Source: Gemmiger gallinarum (GTDB lineage: Bacteria; Bacillota; Clostridia; Oscillospirales; Ruminococcaceae). Taken from it: a stretch of DNA of 64,000 nt. Each line of letters starts with the position of its first letter. The first letter of the stretch is position 1. A model generated the notes under the pieces. That model was not told the DNA's origin. It did no database searches and saw only the letters and a list, made by a program, of their open reading frames with translations. The stretch lies in NCBI RefSeq assembly GCF_014982805.1, contig NZ_JADCKC010000003.1, positions 496,001 through 560,000 of the forward strand. The letters are read 5' to 3'. This document shows, piece after piece, positions 32,973 through 41,836 of this stretch. The translations under genes were made by a program, and so were the position numbers.

Positions 32973-33827
32973 TTACTGCTCCGGCGGAATGACGAAGGCA
33001 ATGCCTGCCGCCGAAGGTCCAATGTGGGTGCCGATGACCGAGCCGATCTGGCTCATGTGGCCGCCCTCCAGCTTGAGGTTGTTGCGGACATAATGCTGGA
33101 TGGGGCCCAGCACCTGCTTGTCGCTGGAATAGACCATGACGAAGTCGTAGCGGGTATCAATACCGCCCATCTTGTCCATCTGCTTGAAGAGGGCAACGTA
33201 GGCGCCGGGACGGCCGCGGGCTTTGTCGGCCAGATGGACCGCGCCGTCATACACCGACAGCACCGGTTTGATGCCCAGTGCTCCGCCCACCAGCGCCACA
33301 GCGGCGGGCAGACGTCCGCCCTTGTGCAGGTGCTTGAGGCTGTCCACCACGGCCAGAATGCGGATGCGCTTTTTCAAAAGGTCCAGAGCCGCGGCGATCT
33401 CAGCAGCGCTGACTCCCTCGTCCCGCAGGCGCACGGCTTCCTGAATGAGAATATACTCGCCGGGGGAGGCTGTGTCCGAGTCCACAAAGTAGACATCGTT
33501 GAACTCGCAGTCCTCGGCGGCCAGCTTAGCGCACTGGAAGGTGCCCGACAGCTTGGAAGAGATCAGAATGGCGACCACCTCATCCCCGGCCGCCTTAGCC
33601 TCCTCAAACACCTGAATGAAGGACTCGGGAGAAGGCTGGCTGGTGCGGGGCAGCTTGTCCGCCTGCTGCAGACGGTCGTAGAAATCCGCGCGGGTCATAT
33701 CGATGCCGTCGCGGATGGTTTCGCCGTCCTCAAACAGAACGTTAAGGGGAACAATGTGAAGCCCCGGGATGGCGGCAGCCTCCTTTGCGGTCAGGTCGGC
33801 GGCGGAATCAGTCAGGATACGGATCAT
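32973..33827 (-). CDS. DegV family fatty-acid-binding protein
   Basis: 284 residues. N-terminal IRILTDSAADLTAKEAAAIPGLHIVPLNVLFEDGETIRDGIDM and TSQPSPESFIQVFEEAKAAGDEVVAILISSKLSGTFQCAKLA are the DegV/FakB signature, with the lipid-binding Ser in the TSQPSP and SSKLSGT loops. FakB proteins present fatty acids to the FakA kinase for phospholipid synthesis. Start set at the ATG after AAGAGGTG rather than a GTG three codons upstream. Own promoter. Confidence 0.92.
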   Translation of the reverse strand: MIRILTDSAADLTAKEAAAIPGLHIVPLNVLFEDGETIRDGIDMTRADFYDRLQQADKLPRTSQPSPESFIQVFEEAKAAGDEVVAILISSKLSGTFQCAKLAAEDCEFNDVYFVDSDTASPGEYILIQEAVRLRDEGVSAAEIAAALDLLKKRIRILAVVDSLKHLHKGGRLPAAVALVGGALGIKPVLSVYDGAVHLADKARGRPGAYVALFKQMDKMGGIDTRYDFVMVYSSDKQVLGPIQHYVRNNLKLEGGHMSQIGSVIGTHIGPSAAGIAFVIPPEQ

Positions 33828-33916
33828 GGCAGACACCTCTTATCTCTGTACGGCACGGCAGCTCCGCACCGGTCCGGGTGGTTACGGGCGACCCATATAG
33901 GTCAATTATTTTATAT

Positions 33917-33944
33917 ATTTTACCACATTTTCCGGAAATGTCAA
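33917..33944 (-). promoter_or_regulatory. Promoter of the degV-like gene
   Basis: Minus strand TTGACA (33944-33939), 16 bp, TAAAAT (33922-33917). Confidence 0.65.
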
Positions 33945-33973
33945 AAATCGGACAGCTGTACAAAGCTGCCCGA
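33943..33973 (-). terminator. Terminator of the DUF308 gene
   Basis: Minus strand TCGGGCAGCT / AGCTGTCCGA stem followed by U5; the U-run overlaps the -35 box of the degV promoter. Confidence 0.75.
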
Positions 33974-33986
33974 TAGATCGTGAGAT

Positions 33987-34511
33987 TCAGTGGGTCCGCA
34001 CAAAGACCGCCAGCAGGTTGACGGCACTGCTGACAATGAGAGAGATACCGATGAGGCGCATCATCACCGCAGTGGAAGCCACCGGCGCGAAGAGGGCTGC
34101 CAGTCCCAGCGCCAGGCAAAGAATGCCCACAACCAGGGGCAGCCACCAGAGGCTGTCACCCCAGCGATGGCGCTGGATGGCATTTTGCAGGCTGTTGACG
34201 CCCGCCACCAGCAGAAAAACGCAGATGATCATGCCCACGATCTCCACCAGAATGGTGGGGCGGGTCACAATGAAGATGCCCAGCACCGTGCCTGCCACGC
34301 TCAGCGGCAGGAAGGGGTCGCTGAGCAGAGTGGCACGCCGGAATGTGGCCGAATTGATGAGCCCCGCAATGCCGGAAATGAGCACCAGCCAGCCAATAAG
34401 GGAACAGATGGCCCCCGTGGCGCTCCAGGGCCGTACCACCAGATAAATGCCCAGCACAATGCCCATCACCGGCATGACGATACGATCCCATTGAATATTT
34501 ACATGGTTCAT
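33987..34511 (-). CDS. DUF308/HdeD-like membrane protein
   Basis: 174 residues with six short membrane helices in three pairs, each beginning with a G-x-x-x-G helix (VMGIVLGIYLVVRP, VAGTVLGIFIVTRP, VVGILCLALGLAAL), the DUF308 (HdeD) pattern. HdeD in E. coli is linked to acid resistance; function in Firmicutes is not known. Single gene with an extended -10 (TGTTATACT, 34569-34561) upstream and a terminator downstream. Confidence 0.85.
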   Translation of the reverse strand: MNHVNIQWDRIVMPVMGIVLGIYLVVRPWSATGAICSLIGWLVLISGIAGLINSATFRRATLLSDPFLPLSVAGTVLGIFIVTRPTILVEIVGMIICVFLLVAGVNSLQNAIQRHRWGDSLWWLPLVVGILCLALGLAALFAPVASTAVMMRLIGISLIVSSAVNLLAVFVRTH

Positions 34512-34618
34512 ATTTCTACCATCCTTTCGCGCGGCGTTTCGCGCAGGTTTTGATACCTATAGTATAACACAGCAATGGGCCGGAATCTCCGGTCATCTGC
34601 CGGAATTCGTCCCACAAA

Positions 34619-36097
34619 TCAGGATTGTGCATCACTGTCGCTGCGCCGGCGCAGGCGGGGTGCGGTTGCCGGAACCGGGGCGGGGTCGGAGGTATACGCC
34701 CCCGCATCGCCGGACCCGCCGGCATCCCGGGAAACCGGACGCACCGCGTCGGCCAGGCCCAGAAGGTCCTCGGCCTCCCCGGGGTCCAGCTGCTGCACCT
34801 GTTCCAGCTTGCGGGTGATGGCCCGGCTGCGGGTGCCGATGAGTTCCTCCAGGTCGCTGCCCGTCTGGTTGAGGTGGCGCTGCATGGCCTGCAGGCCGGC
34901 GCCGAACTTTTCAAATTCGGTCTTGACGGCCCCCAGCACTGTCCAGACCTCGCCGGAGCGCTTCTGGATGGCCAGGGTGCGGAAGCCCATCTGCAATGCG
35001 TTGAGCAGCGCCGCCATGGTGGAGGGCCCCGCCACGCTGATCTGGTAATCCCGCTGCAGCGTCTCGGTCACGCCGCTGTTGACCACCTCGGCATAGAGCC
35101 CCTCAAAGGGCAGAAACAGCACGCCGAAGTTGGTGGTGTAGGGCACCTCGATGTACTTGTCGTGGATGTCTTTGGCCTCCTGGCGCAAAACGGTATCCAG
35201 CCGCTTGGATGCCGCCGCCACCGCCGCCGCGTCGCCGGATTCTCGGGCCGCCTGGAGCTGGGCGTAGGTATCCCCGGGGAACTTGGCGTCAATGGGCAGG
35301 TAGACGGTGCCGTCCCGCCCGGGCAGCCGCACCGCGAACTCCACCCGGTTGGTGCTGCCCGGCACAGTGGCTACATTCTCCTCGTACTGGCCGGGGGCCA
35401 GGATCTCCTGCAGAATGGAGCCCAACTGGACCTCGCCCAATATTCCCCGGGTCTTGACGCCGCTGAGCACCTGTTTCAGGCTGCCCACGTCCGCCGCCAG
35501 GGACTGCATCTCACCCAGACCCTTGTACACCTGTTCCAGCTGGCTGCTCACCGTGCGGAAGGACTCGGAAATGCGCTTTTGCAGGGTATCCTGCAGCTTC
35601 TCCTCCACCGTGCCCCGGATCTCGTCCAGCTTGCGGTTGTTGTCGGTGCGGATGGCGTTCATGCCCTGGATCAGCGCCCCGCGCACCCCGTCCAGGCGGG
35701 CGGCGTTGGAGTCCTCCAGGTTTTTCAGGCGGGTCTCCAGCATGGAGAGCTGGGCCACCACCGCGTCGTTGGCGGCCTTCTGGCGGGCGGCTCCCGCCCG
35801 GTCGATGCTCTCCAGCCGGGCGGTGGAGGCAGAGGCCCCCTGGCGCTGGCTTTCCGCCAGCATGCTGCCCAGGTCCCGCATGGAGGACACGGTATTGCGG
35901 CCGATCTCCCCCTGCATGGACCGCAGCTGATCGGCCAAAACCTCAGTCTCCTGCTCCACACAATCCTGTACGGCCTGGAGCAGCTCGTCCCGGTCGTTGC
36001 CCTGTTCCCGGCTGCGGTAGAGCCGAACCAGCGCCACCGCCAGCATGACATCCCCCGCCACAGCCAGCACCAGCAGAATTACAAGCATTGTTTCCAT
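34619..36097 (-). CDS. rmuC: RmuC family DNA recombination protein
   Basis: 492 residues. N-terminal membrane helix (METMLVILLVLAVAGDVMLAVALVRLY), a long coiled coil (about 35-200), then the PD-(D/E)xK-like RmuC domain: KTRGILGEVQLGSILQEILAPGQYEENV, LPIDAKFPGDTYAQL, YIEVPYTTNFGVLFLPFEGLYAEVV and QMGFRTLAIQKRSGEVW. RmuC limits inversions and acts as a putative nuclease. The last 50 residues are a Pro/Arg tail. The start lies 1 bp after the stop of the CLC gene, with GGGGAGG inside that gene. Confidence 0.92.
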   Translation of the reverse strand: METMLVILLVLAVAGDVMLAVALVRLYRSREQGNDRDELLQAVQDCVEQETEVLADQLRSMQGEIGRNTVSSMRDLGSMLAESQRQGASASTARLESIDRAGAARQKAANDAVVAQLSMLETRLKNLEDSNAARLDGVRGALIQGMNAIRTDNNRKLDEIRGTVEEKLQDTLQKRISESFRTVSSQLEQVYKGLGEMQSLAADVGSLKQVLSGVKTRGILGEVQLGSILQEILAPGQYEENVATVPGSTNRVEFAVRLPGRDGTVYLPIDAKFPGDTYAQLQAARESGDAAAVAAASKRLDTVLRQEAKDIHDKYIEVPYTTNFGVLFLPFEGLYAEVVNSGVTETLQRDYQISVAGPSTMAALLNALQMGFRTLAIQKRSGEVWTVLGAVKTEFEKFGAGLQAMQRHLNQTGSDLEELIGTRSRAITRKLEQVQQLDPGEAEDLLGLADAVRPVSRDAGGSGDAGAYTSDPAPVPATAPRLRRRSDSDAQS

Positions 36098-36098
36098 A

Positions 36099-37343
36099 TC
36101 AGTGTGTATCCTCCCCGGAGGCGCAGACCGCGCCGTCCTTCCAGAAATCCGGCAGACTGCGCTGCGGATAGATCGAATGGTTGCCGTTGCAGGCATAGGC
36201 CACAAGGCTCACCAGGAAAAAGCAGCCGAAATACTGGCCTCCGAACAGTTCCATCCCCACCAGCACCGGGGCCACCAGCGTGTTGGTGCCGGCGCCGAAC
36301 ACCGCCGCATAGGCCAGGGCCGCGCACAGAGGCAGGGGCAGGCCCAGAAAGCCCCCCACCACAACGCCCAAAGAAGCGCCGATGGTAAACAGCGGAGCCA
36401 CCTCTCCGCCCTGATAGCCCGCCGCCAGACAGAGGGCGGTCAGGGCCAGCTTGACCAGCCAGTCCCAGGCGTAGAGGGACTCTCCGGCAAGGGCCGCATT
36501 GGAAAGCCCGGTGCTCAGGCCGTTGTAGCGCCCCGCCGTCAGCAGGCCGAACACCGCCACAAAAGCCCCCACCAGCACGATGCGCAGATAGGCATTGGGC
36601 AAAAGCCGTCCCAGCCGATCCTTGAGGCCGTGGAGCAGAAAGACGAACAGCCGTCCCGCCAGACCACTGGCGATCCCCAGAACCACCAGAGCCCCCAGGG
36701 TGGGCAGGGTGAGTTCCGGCACGGCACAGGTGAGCAGGACACCGCCCCGCTCCAGGCCCAGTGCGCCGCTCACCGCGCTGGCGATAAAGGCCGCCGCAGC
36801 AGCGGGAAGCAGCGCCGCATACTCCATCATACCCACGTGGAAGAGCTCCATGGCAAAAAAGATAGCTCCCACCGGTGTGCGGAAGAGCCCTGCAAATCCG
36901 GCGGCCACCGCTGCCGTAAGCAGATGCCGGCGGGCGCGGGCATCGGGCAGGCGGGGCATGATGAGCCCTGCCGCCGAGGTGCTGATCTGCACCGCAACGC
37001 CCTCCCGGCCCACGCTGCCGCCGAACAGGTGGGTGATCCAGGTGGAAAGGATGGCCATGGGAATGAGCCGCGTGGGCACATGGTCCCGGCGGGCATCCGC
37101 CGTCTCAAAGACCAGCCCCATGCCCCGGCGGCAGTCCCCGCCGAAGCGGTCATAACAGAAACAGATGAGCGCGCCCCCCGCCGGCAGCAAAAGCATCAAA
37201 AGCGGCCGGCTTTCCCGCACCTGGGTGCACAGCAGGATGCCCCGCCCGAACACCGCATCCAGCACGCCTGCCATCACGCCCACGGCAGCCGCACAGACAA
37301 GCAGCAGCACTCTGCCGCCCATCACCGAAAGTTTGTCCTGCAT
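36099..37343 (-). CDS. CLC-type chloride/fluoride channel or antiporter
   Basis: 414 residues with the CLC repeat architecture. The gating glutamate motif reads GSVGREGVAVQIS (Glu 114), and the late motif is YQGGEVAPLFTIGASLG. The canonical anion-binding GSGIP motif is absent; at that place is RRGMGLVFE (Met 75 where Ser is usual), which is reminiscent of fluoride-exporting CLC-F proteins, though I see no fluoride riboswitch upstream. Either a chloride channel or a F-/H+ antiporter. Co-transcribed with rmuC. Confidence 0.82.
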   Translation of the reverse strand: MQDKLSVMGGRVLLLVCAAAVGVMAGVLDAVFGRGILLCTQVRESRPLLMLLLPAGGALICFCYDRFGGDCRRGMGLVFETADARRDHVPTRLIPMAILSTWITHLFGGSVGREGVAVQISTSAAGLIMPRLPDARARRHLLTAAVAAGFAGLFRTPVGAIFFAMELFHVGMMEYAALLPAAAAAFIASAVSGALGLERGGVLLTCAVPELTLPTLGALVVLGIASGLAGRLFVFLLHGLKDRLGRLLPNAYLRIVLVGAFVAVFGLLTAGRYNGLSTGLSNAALAGESLYAWDWLVKLALTALCLAAGYQGGEVAPLFTIGASLGVVVGGFLGLPLPLCAALAYAAVFGAGTNTLVAPVLVGMELFGGQYFGCFFLVSLVAYACNGNHSIYPQRSLPDFWKDGAVCASGEDTH

Positions 37344-37663
37344 TTTTTCACGTTCCCCCTCAATTCTGCCGCGCCCGCTGCGCGTGCAGTTACTTACCTA
37401 TGATAGCACAGCAGCCCCCGCCGGGCAACCGTACTTTCCCACGGCAAAGCGAAAAATTCACCAACTTATGCGGCAAAATATTTTACAGGTCAAAATTCCC
37501 GTTTTGCCCGTGATTGCGCCCAAAAACAGCCCCGTCCGCCTTGACTTGAACTGTACATATTGTTAAAATAAAGGTAACCTGTCCGGGTGTGTGAACGCAC
37601 CGGACACACATTCCCGCCCCGTCACAGCCCGGCTTTGGCTGGGCGCTTTGCAAGGAGGCGCCC
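37344..37663. other. Divergent intergenic region between CLC and YerC genes
   Basis: Non-coding. It carries the strong plus-strand promoter listed separately and a possible minus-strand extended -10 (TGCTATCAT, about 37409-37401). Nothing else seen. Confidence 0.5.
37541..37569 (+). promoter_or_regulatory. Promoter of the yerC-galM unit
   Basis: TTGACT 37541-37546, 17 bp, TAAAAT 37564-37569, with TG one base upstream of the -10. Confidence 0.75.
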
Positions 37664-37999
37664 ATGCGCACTCAGACACCCGGGTCCCGTGACCCCCACA
37701 GCCTCGCGCTGTATCAGGCCATCCTCCGCCTGGACAATCTGGAGGATTGCATCCGCTTTTTTGACGACCTCTGCGCCGTGACCGAGCTGCGCGCTCTGGA
37801 ACAGCGCTACGATGTGGCAGGCTGCCTTTTGCAGGGCAAGGTCTATGCCGAGATCCGCCGGGAGACCGGCGCCTCCAGCGCCACCGTCTCCCGCATCAAC
37901 CGCATGCTCAACTACGGCACCGGCGCCGTGGCCGACAGTGTCCGCTACGACCTGGAGCACGCCGACAACACCGAAAAGAAAGACCCCGACGAGGGCTGA
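37664..37999 (+). CDS. YerC/YecD family TrpR-related protein
   Basis: 111 residues. SLALYQAILRLDNLEDCIRFFDDLCAVTELRALEQRYDVAGCLLQGKVYAEIRRETGASSATVSRINRMLNYGTGA is the YerC family, a Trp-repressor-like helix-turn-helix (ASSATVSRIN recognition helix). A DNA-binding regulator of unknown targets. Start after AAGGAGGCGCCC. Probably transcribed with galM 68 bp downstream. Confidence 0.9.
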   Translation: MRTQTPGSRDPHSLALYQAILRLDNLEDCIRFFDDLCAVTELRALEQRYDVAGCLLQGKVYAEIRRETGASSATVSRINRMLNYGTGAVADSVRYDLEHADNTEKKDPDEG

Positions 38000-38067
38000 C
38001 CCCTGCCCTCCCTGACCGGAACAAGAAAAACAGGCGGCAGCTTCTGCCGCGAGAGGAGGTATCCCGG

Positions 38068-39117
38068 ATGTCTGTCACGATTTCCAATTTCGGCCGCGCC
38101 ACCGACGGCACCCCTGTCCAGAAGGCCGTGCTGAAAAACGACAAGCTGGAAGTGCACATCCTCAGCTATGCCGCCATCCTCCACCGCATTCTGGTGGCGG
38201 ACCGCCGCGGCAATCTGGTGGACGTGGTGCTGGGCTATCCCACTGTGCCCGACTATGAGCTCAACTCGGGCGATGCCATGGGCGCCGTGGTGGGCCGCTA
38301 TGCCAACCGCATCGGCGGGGCACGCTTCTATCTGTACGAGCAGGAATACCACGTCACCGCCAACCAGCGGGGCAACTGTCTGCACAGCGGCCTGCACGGC
38401 TTCAACCGCACCGTATTTGCCATGGAGGCCATCCCCGGGGAGGATGCCGTCAGCCTGACGGCGGAAAGCCCCGACGGCACCGACGGCTTCCCCGGCACCA
38501 TGCAGCTGGAGGTCCAGTATTCCCTGGCCGGCAGCGGCCTGGTCGTCCGGTATTACGCCACCACCGACGCCCCCACTGTGGTCAACATCACCAACCACAG
38601 CTACTTCAACCTCAACGGCCATGCCTCCGGCAGCGTGCTGGGACACCGCCTTTCCCTGGAAAGCCCCGCCTATCTTGAGACCGACGACGCCAGCATTCCC
38701 ACCGGCCGCCGGATTCCCGTGGCCGACACCCCCATGGACTTCAATGAGGAGAAAACCATCGGCCGGGACATCGGGGAGGACTACCCCGCCCTGGTACAGG
38801 GCAAGGGCTACGACCACTGCTATCTGCTGCCCGACACGGGGCTTCGCCACGCCGCCTGGCTGGTGGGACCCGAGACCGGCATCCGCATGGAGACGCTGAC
38901 CACCCAGCCCGCGGTGCAGCTGTACTCGGCCAACAATCTGGACCCCGCCACCGACTGCAAGGACGGCGCCCATTACAGTGCCCGGGATGCCGTCTGTCTG
39001 GAGACCCAGAACTGCCCCGACAGCCCCAACCATCCCGATTTCCCCGACGCCACCCTGCTGCCCAAGCAGACCTACGACGAGACGACAGTCTACAAGTTTG
39101 ACATCGCCCCGCTGTGA
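38068..39117 (+). CDS. galM: Aldose 1-epimerase (galactose mutarotase)
   Basis: 349 residues. Motifs GAVVGRYANRIGGARF (substrate Arg), NCLHSGLHGFNRTVF (His of HxG), NITNHSYFNLNGH (catalytic His of NHSYFNL) and the C-terminal CLETQNCPDSPNHPDFP with the catalytic Glu. It interconverts alpha and beta anomers of hexoses in the cytoplasm. Usual length. Start after GAGAGGAGGTATCCCGG. Confidence 0.94.
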   Translation: MSVTISNFGRATDGTPVQKAVLKNDKLEVHILSYAAILHRILVADRRGNLVDVVLGYPTVPDYELNSGDAMGAVVGRYANRIGGARFYLYEQEYHVTANQRGNCLHSGLHGFNRTVFAMEAIPGEDAVSLTAESPDGTDGFPGTMQLEVQYSLAGSGLVVRYYATTDAPTVVNITNHSYFNLNGHASGSVLGHRLSLESPAYLETDDASIPTGRRIPVADTPMDFNEEKTIGRDIGEDYPALVQGKGYDHCYLLPDTGLRHAAWLVGPETGIRMETLTTQPAVQLYSANNLDPATDCKDGAHYSARDAVCLETQNCPDSPNHPDFPDATLLPKQTYDETTVYKFDIAPL

Positions 39118-39186
39118 CGGCCTTTTCCCTGCGGCATCCTCCCGCCGGGCATGCTTTTCCCGACGGGGTTGACATCCCAAGGCATG

Positions 39187-39227
39187 AAAACAGCCGCCTT
39201 TTCCGGTTTGGAAAAGGCGGCTGTTTT
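39187..39227. terminator. Bidirectional terminator between galM and glgB
   Basis: Perfect 18-bp stem AAAACAGCCGCCTTTTCC / GGAAAAGGCGGCTGTTTT with a GGTTT loop. Confidence 0.9.
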
Positions 39228-39261
39228 GTTGTACTGCAGGCAGCCTGTCAGGCACGGGGCA

Positions 39262-41061
39262 TCAGGCGGGGGCGTCGGGCATCCACCGGTAGAGCCGGCC
39301 GCTGTAGGGGGCCAGGTCCAGGGTCAGCATGCCGTCCCCGGCGGCGGTCAGCGTCTGAGGCTCCCGGGGGATATTGCCGCCGAAGCACTGCCAGTCGCTG
39401 TCCAGAAGCAGCTCCGCCCCGCCCGAGCCGGGCAGGGTCAGGCGGTAGTCCCGGGCAGGCTGATCGCTCAGGTTCACCACCCCGAACACCGCGCTCTCCC
39501 GCCCCGTGCGCAGCATGGCAAAGGTGCAGTGCCCTGCCTCGTCGCAGTCCAGCCAGCGGAATCGGGCGGGGTCATACTCCCCCATCCAGAAGGCGTCATA
39601 GCGGTTGTACAGCCCCGCCAGCTCCTGCCGGAAATGGCGGAAGGCGTCGTGGTTGGGGTAGCGCAGGATCTCCCAGTCCTGAGCCCGGGCCTCGTCCCAC
39701 TCCCGCAGCTGGCCGAACTCATTGCCCATAAAGTCCAGCATCTTGCCCGGGTGCACCGCCATATACAGGTAGAGGGCCCGCCCCTGGGGGAATTTGCCGT
39801 CGTAATCGCCGTACATCTTCTGCAGGATGGTGGCCTTGCCGTGGACGTTCTCGTCGTGAGAGAAGGGCAGGATATAGTGCTCGTTGTAAAAGTACATCAT
39901 GGAGAAGGTCAGCTTGCCCTGATTCTGGGTCCGCTCCTCCGGGGTCTTTTTGAAGTAGTCCAGGGTATCGTTCATCCAGCCCAGGTCCCACTTGTAGTCA
40001 AAGCCCAAACCGCCGTACTCCACCGGAGCGGTGACCTTGGGATAGTTGGTACTGTCCTCCGCAATGAGCATGGCGGTGGGATGGCGCTGCTGGAGGCCGG
40101 CGTTCATGGTTTTGAGGAATTCCAGCGTGCTGCCGTTGACGCCCCGGGCCGGGTCTCCCTGCCAGTAGATCAGGCGGCTGACCGCATCCATCCGCAGGCC
40201 GTCGGCGTGGAAGTACCGCAGCCAGTAGTCGGCGCAGGACTGTACAAAGCAGCGGATCTCCCCCCGGGAGTGCATGAAGTTGCAGCTGCCCCACTCGCTC
40301 TCCCCCACCGCGTCGGCGGGGTACTCGTACAGCGGGGTGCCGTCAAAACGGCGCAGGCCGTAGGCGTCCACCGCAAAGTGCACCGGCACAAAGTCCAGGA
40401 TGACGCCCACCCCCGCCCGGTGGCAGGCGTCGATGAGGCGGCAGAGACCCTCCGGCGTACCGTAGCGGCTGGTGGGGGCGTAAAAGCCCGTGATCTGGTA
40501 GCCCCAGCTGCCGTCAAAGGGATGTTCGGCCAGGGGCATGAGCTCAATGTGGGTGTAGCCGTTCTCCCGGGCATAGGCGGGCAGGCGGTCGGCCAGCTCA
40601 TCATAGCTCAGCCAGCTGCCGTCCTCCCGCCGCTGCCAGCTTCCGGCGTGGACCTCGTAGATATTGAGAGGGGCATCAAAATTTTTGGTGCGGCGGGCCA
40701 TCCAGTCCCCGTCGGAAAAAGGATACTCCGGCAGCCCAGCCACAATGCTGCGGCCGTCGGGGCGCAGGGTCATGGCAAAGCCATAGGGATCGCAGTGGTC
40801 CACCGTGGAGCCGTCGGCGCCGGTCACCCGGTAGGTGTACGCCATGCCCCGGCCCGCACCGGGGACAACGCCCTCCCACACACCGCTGATCTCCCGGCTG
40901 CGCTGGAGGGGTGTCTCCCCTTCCGGCCAGTCCCCCGCCACGCTCACAGCCCGGGCCGAGGGTGCCCATACAGCAAAGTGAGTACCCTCCGGCCCCGGAT
41001 GGGCTCCCAGAACCTCATAGACATCAAAAGCGTGACCGGTGTAAAAGTCCTGTATCTTCAT
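39262..41061 (-). CDS. glgB: 1,4-alpha-glucan branching enzyme
   Basis: 599 residues. CBM48 at about 15-105, then a GH13 barrel with PLNIYEVHAGSW, DGLRMDAVSR (nucleophile Asp 292), AEDST (acid/base Glu 335) and SHDE (402-404). Makes alpha-1,6 branches in glycogen. No other glg gene is adjacent; the divergent neighbour is a TetR regulator. Start at the ATG that begins MKIQDFYTGHAFDVYEVLGAH. Confidence 0.94.
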   Translation of the reverse strand: MKIQDFYTGHAFDVYEVLGAHPGPEGTHFAVWAPSARAVSVAGDWPEGETPLQRSREISGVWEGVVPGAGRGMAYTYRVTGADGSTVDHCDPYGFAMTLRPDGRSIVAGLPEYPFSDGDWMARRTKNFDAPLNIYEVHAGSWQRREDGSWLSYDELADRLPAYARENGYTHIELMPLAEHPFDGSWGYQITGFYAPTSRYGTPEGLCRLIDACHRAGVGVILDFVPVHFAVDAYGLRRFDGTPLYEYPADAVGESEWGSCNFMHSRGEIRCFVQSCADYWLRYFHADGLRMDAVSRLIYWQGDPARGVNGSTLEFLKTMNAGLQQRHPTAMLIAEDSTNYPKVTAPVEYGGLGFDYKWDLGWMNDTLDYFKKTPEERTQNQGKLTFSMMYFYNEHYILPFSHDENVHGKATILQKMYGDYDGKFPQGRALYLYMAVHPGKMLDFMGNEFGQLREWDEARAQDWEILRYPNHDAFRHFRQELAGLYNRYDAFWMGEYDPARFRWLDCDEAGHCTFAMLRTGRESAVFGVVNLSDQPARDYRLTLPGSGGAELLLDSDWQCFGGNIPREPQTLTAAGDGMLTLDLAPYSGRLYRWMPDAPA

Positions 41062-41124
41062 ACCTGTAACAGCTCCTTGTTTTGTCCCCGATGCCGCGGC
41101 CGCGCTGGACAGGCGGCCGCTCTC

Positions 41125-41140
41125 ATACTATAATCAGTAT
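41125..41140. promoter_or_regulatory. Candidate operator: ATACT-N6-AGTAT palindrome
   Basis: Perfect 5-bp arms in the divergent glgB/tetR region, overlapping the likely glgB -10 area. Confidence 0.35.
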
Positions 41141-41182
41141 ACAGTCTGTCCAAAAATGGGACTACCGTCAGCTTACGCCAAG

Positions 41183-41198
41183 TGTCGGTTATCCGACA
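41183..41198. promoter_or_regulatory. Candidate TetR operator: TGTCGG-TTAT-CCGACA
   Basis: Perfect 6-bp inverted repeat with a 4-bp centre, 30 bp before the tetR start, in the spacing typical of autoregulated TetR genes. Confidence 0.45.
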
Positions 41199-41228
41199 TC
41201 CGGCACAATGTGTTGGGGAAGATGGAAA

Positions 41229-41750
41229 ATGGATCTGCGGGCACAAAAAACACAAAAAAGCATTGCCGATGCCTTTTACCGGCTGCGGGCACACAAACCG
41301 CTGGAAAAGATCACGGTGCGGGAGCTCTGCCGTGAGGCACCGGTGAACCGCTCCACCTTTTACGCCTATTACAAGGATGTCTACGACCTGTCGGAGCAGC
41401 TGGAAAACGAGCTGGTCCGCTCCATTCTGGCAGGCCTGCCCCACCCCGAGGCCGTCCTGACCGACACGGCCCGCTTTGTCCAGGACCTGTTCCGGGCCTG
41501 TGCCCCCCATCCACAGCTGGCGGTGCTCTTCTCGGGCAGCCGGCGGGGACTGCTCATTGCCCGGTTTTCCGCCGAGCTGAAACGGCTGATCTTCGACCTT
41601 TACCCTGAGCGCAAAGGCGATCCCGCCTTTGAGGTTTCCCTGAGTTTTCGCATCTATGGCTCCTACTATGCTTTTCTGGAAAACCGCCAGTACGGCGAGG
41701 AGAAGGTGGTGGAGATCCTGGGGCGGCTGTCCTCCGGTCAGCCGCTGTGA
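41229..41750 (+). CDS. TetR family transcriptional regulator
   Basis: 173 residues. HTH (about 8-55): KTQKSIADAFYRLRAHKPLEKITVRELCREAPVNRSTFYAYYKDVYDLSEQLENEL, the TetR/AcrR pattern of the DhaS/TetR_C subgroup. The C-terminal ligand domain gives no ligand. Divergent from glgB with two palindromes between. Start after GGGGAAGATGGAAA. Confidence 0.88.
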   Translation: MDLRAQKTQKSIADAFYRLRAHKPLEKITVRELCREAPVNRSTFYAYYKDVYDLSEQLENELVRSILAGLPHPEAVLTDTARFVQDLFRACAPHPQLAVLFSGSRRGLLIARFSAELKRLIFDLYPERKGDPAFEVSLSFRIYGSYYAFLENRQYGEEKVVEILGRLSSGQPL

Positions 41751-41771
41751 CCGCCGTTTGCTTCCAAAAGA

Positions 41772-41820
41772 AAACGCCCCGTGCAGATCCTTTCCGGACT
41801 CAGCACGGGGCGTTTGTTTT
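41772..41820. terminator. Bidirectional terminator between tetR and mgtE
   Basis: AAACGCCCCGTGC / GCACGGGGCGTTT stem (41772-41784 and 41803-41815), U-rich on the right and A-rich on the left. Confidence 0.85.
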
Positions 41821-41836
41821 TATGGGATTCGGCGCA

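Noticed and set aside
37344-37480. Fluoride riboswitch before the CLC gene
   Set aside because: No match to the conserved GGCGATGGTGTTCGCC core in the leader.
39151-41133. 660-residue plus-strand frame over glgB
   Set aside because: Antisense shadow of glgB, whose catalytic residues are all on the minus strand.
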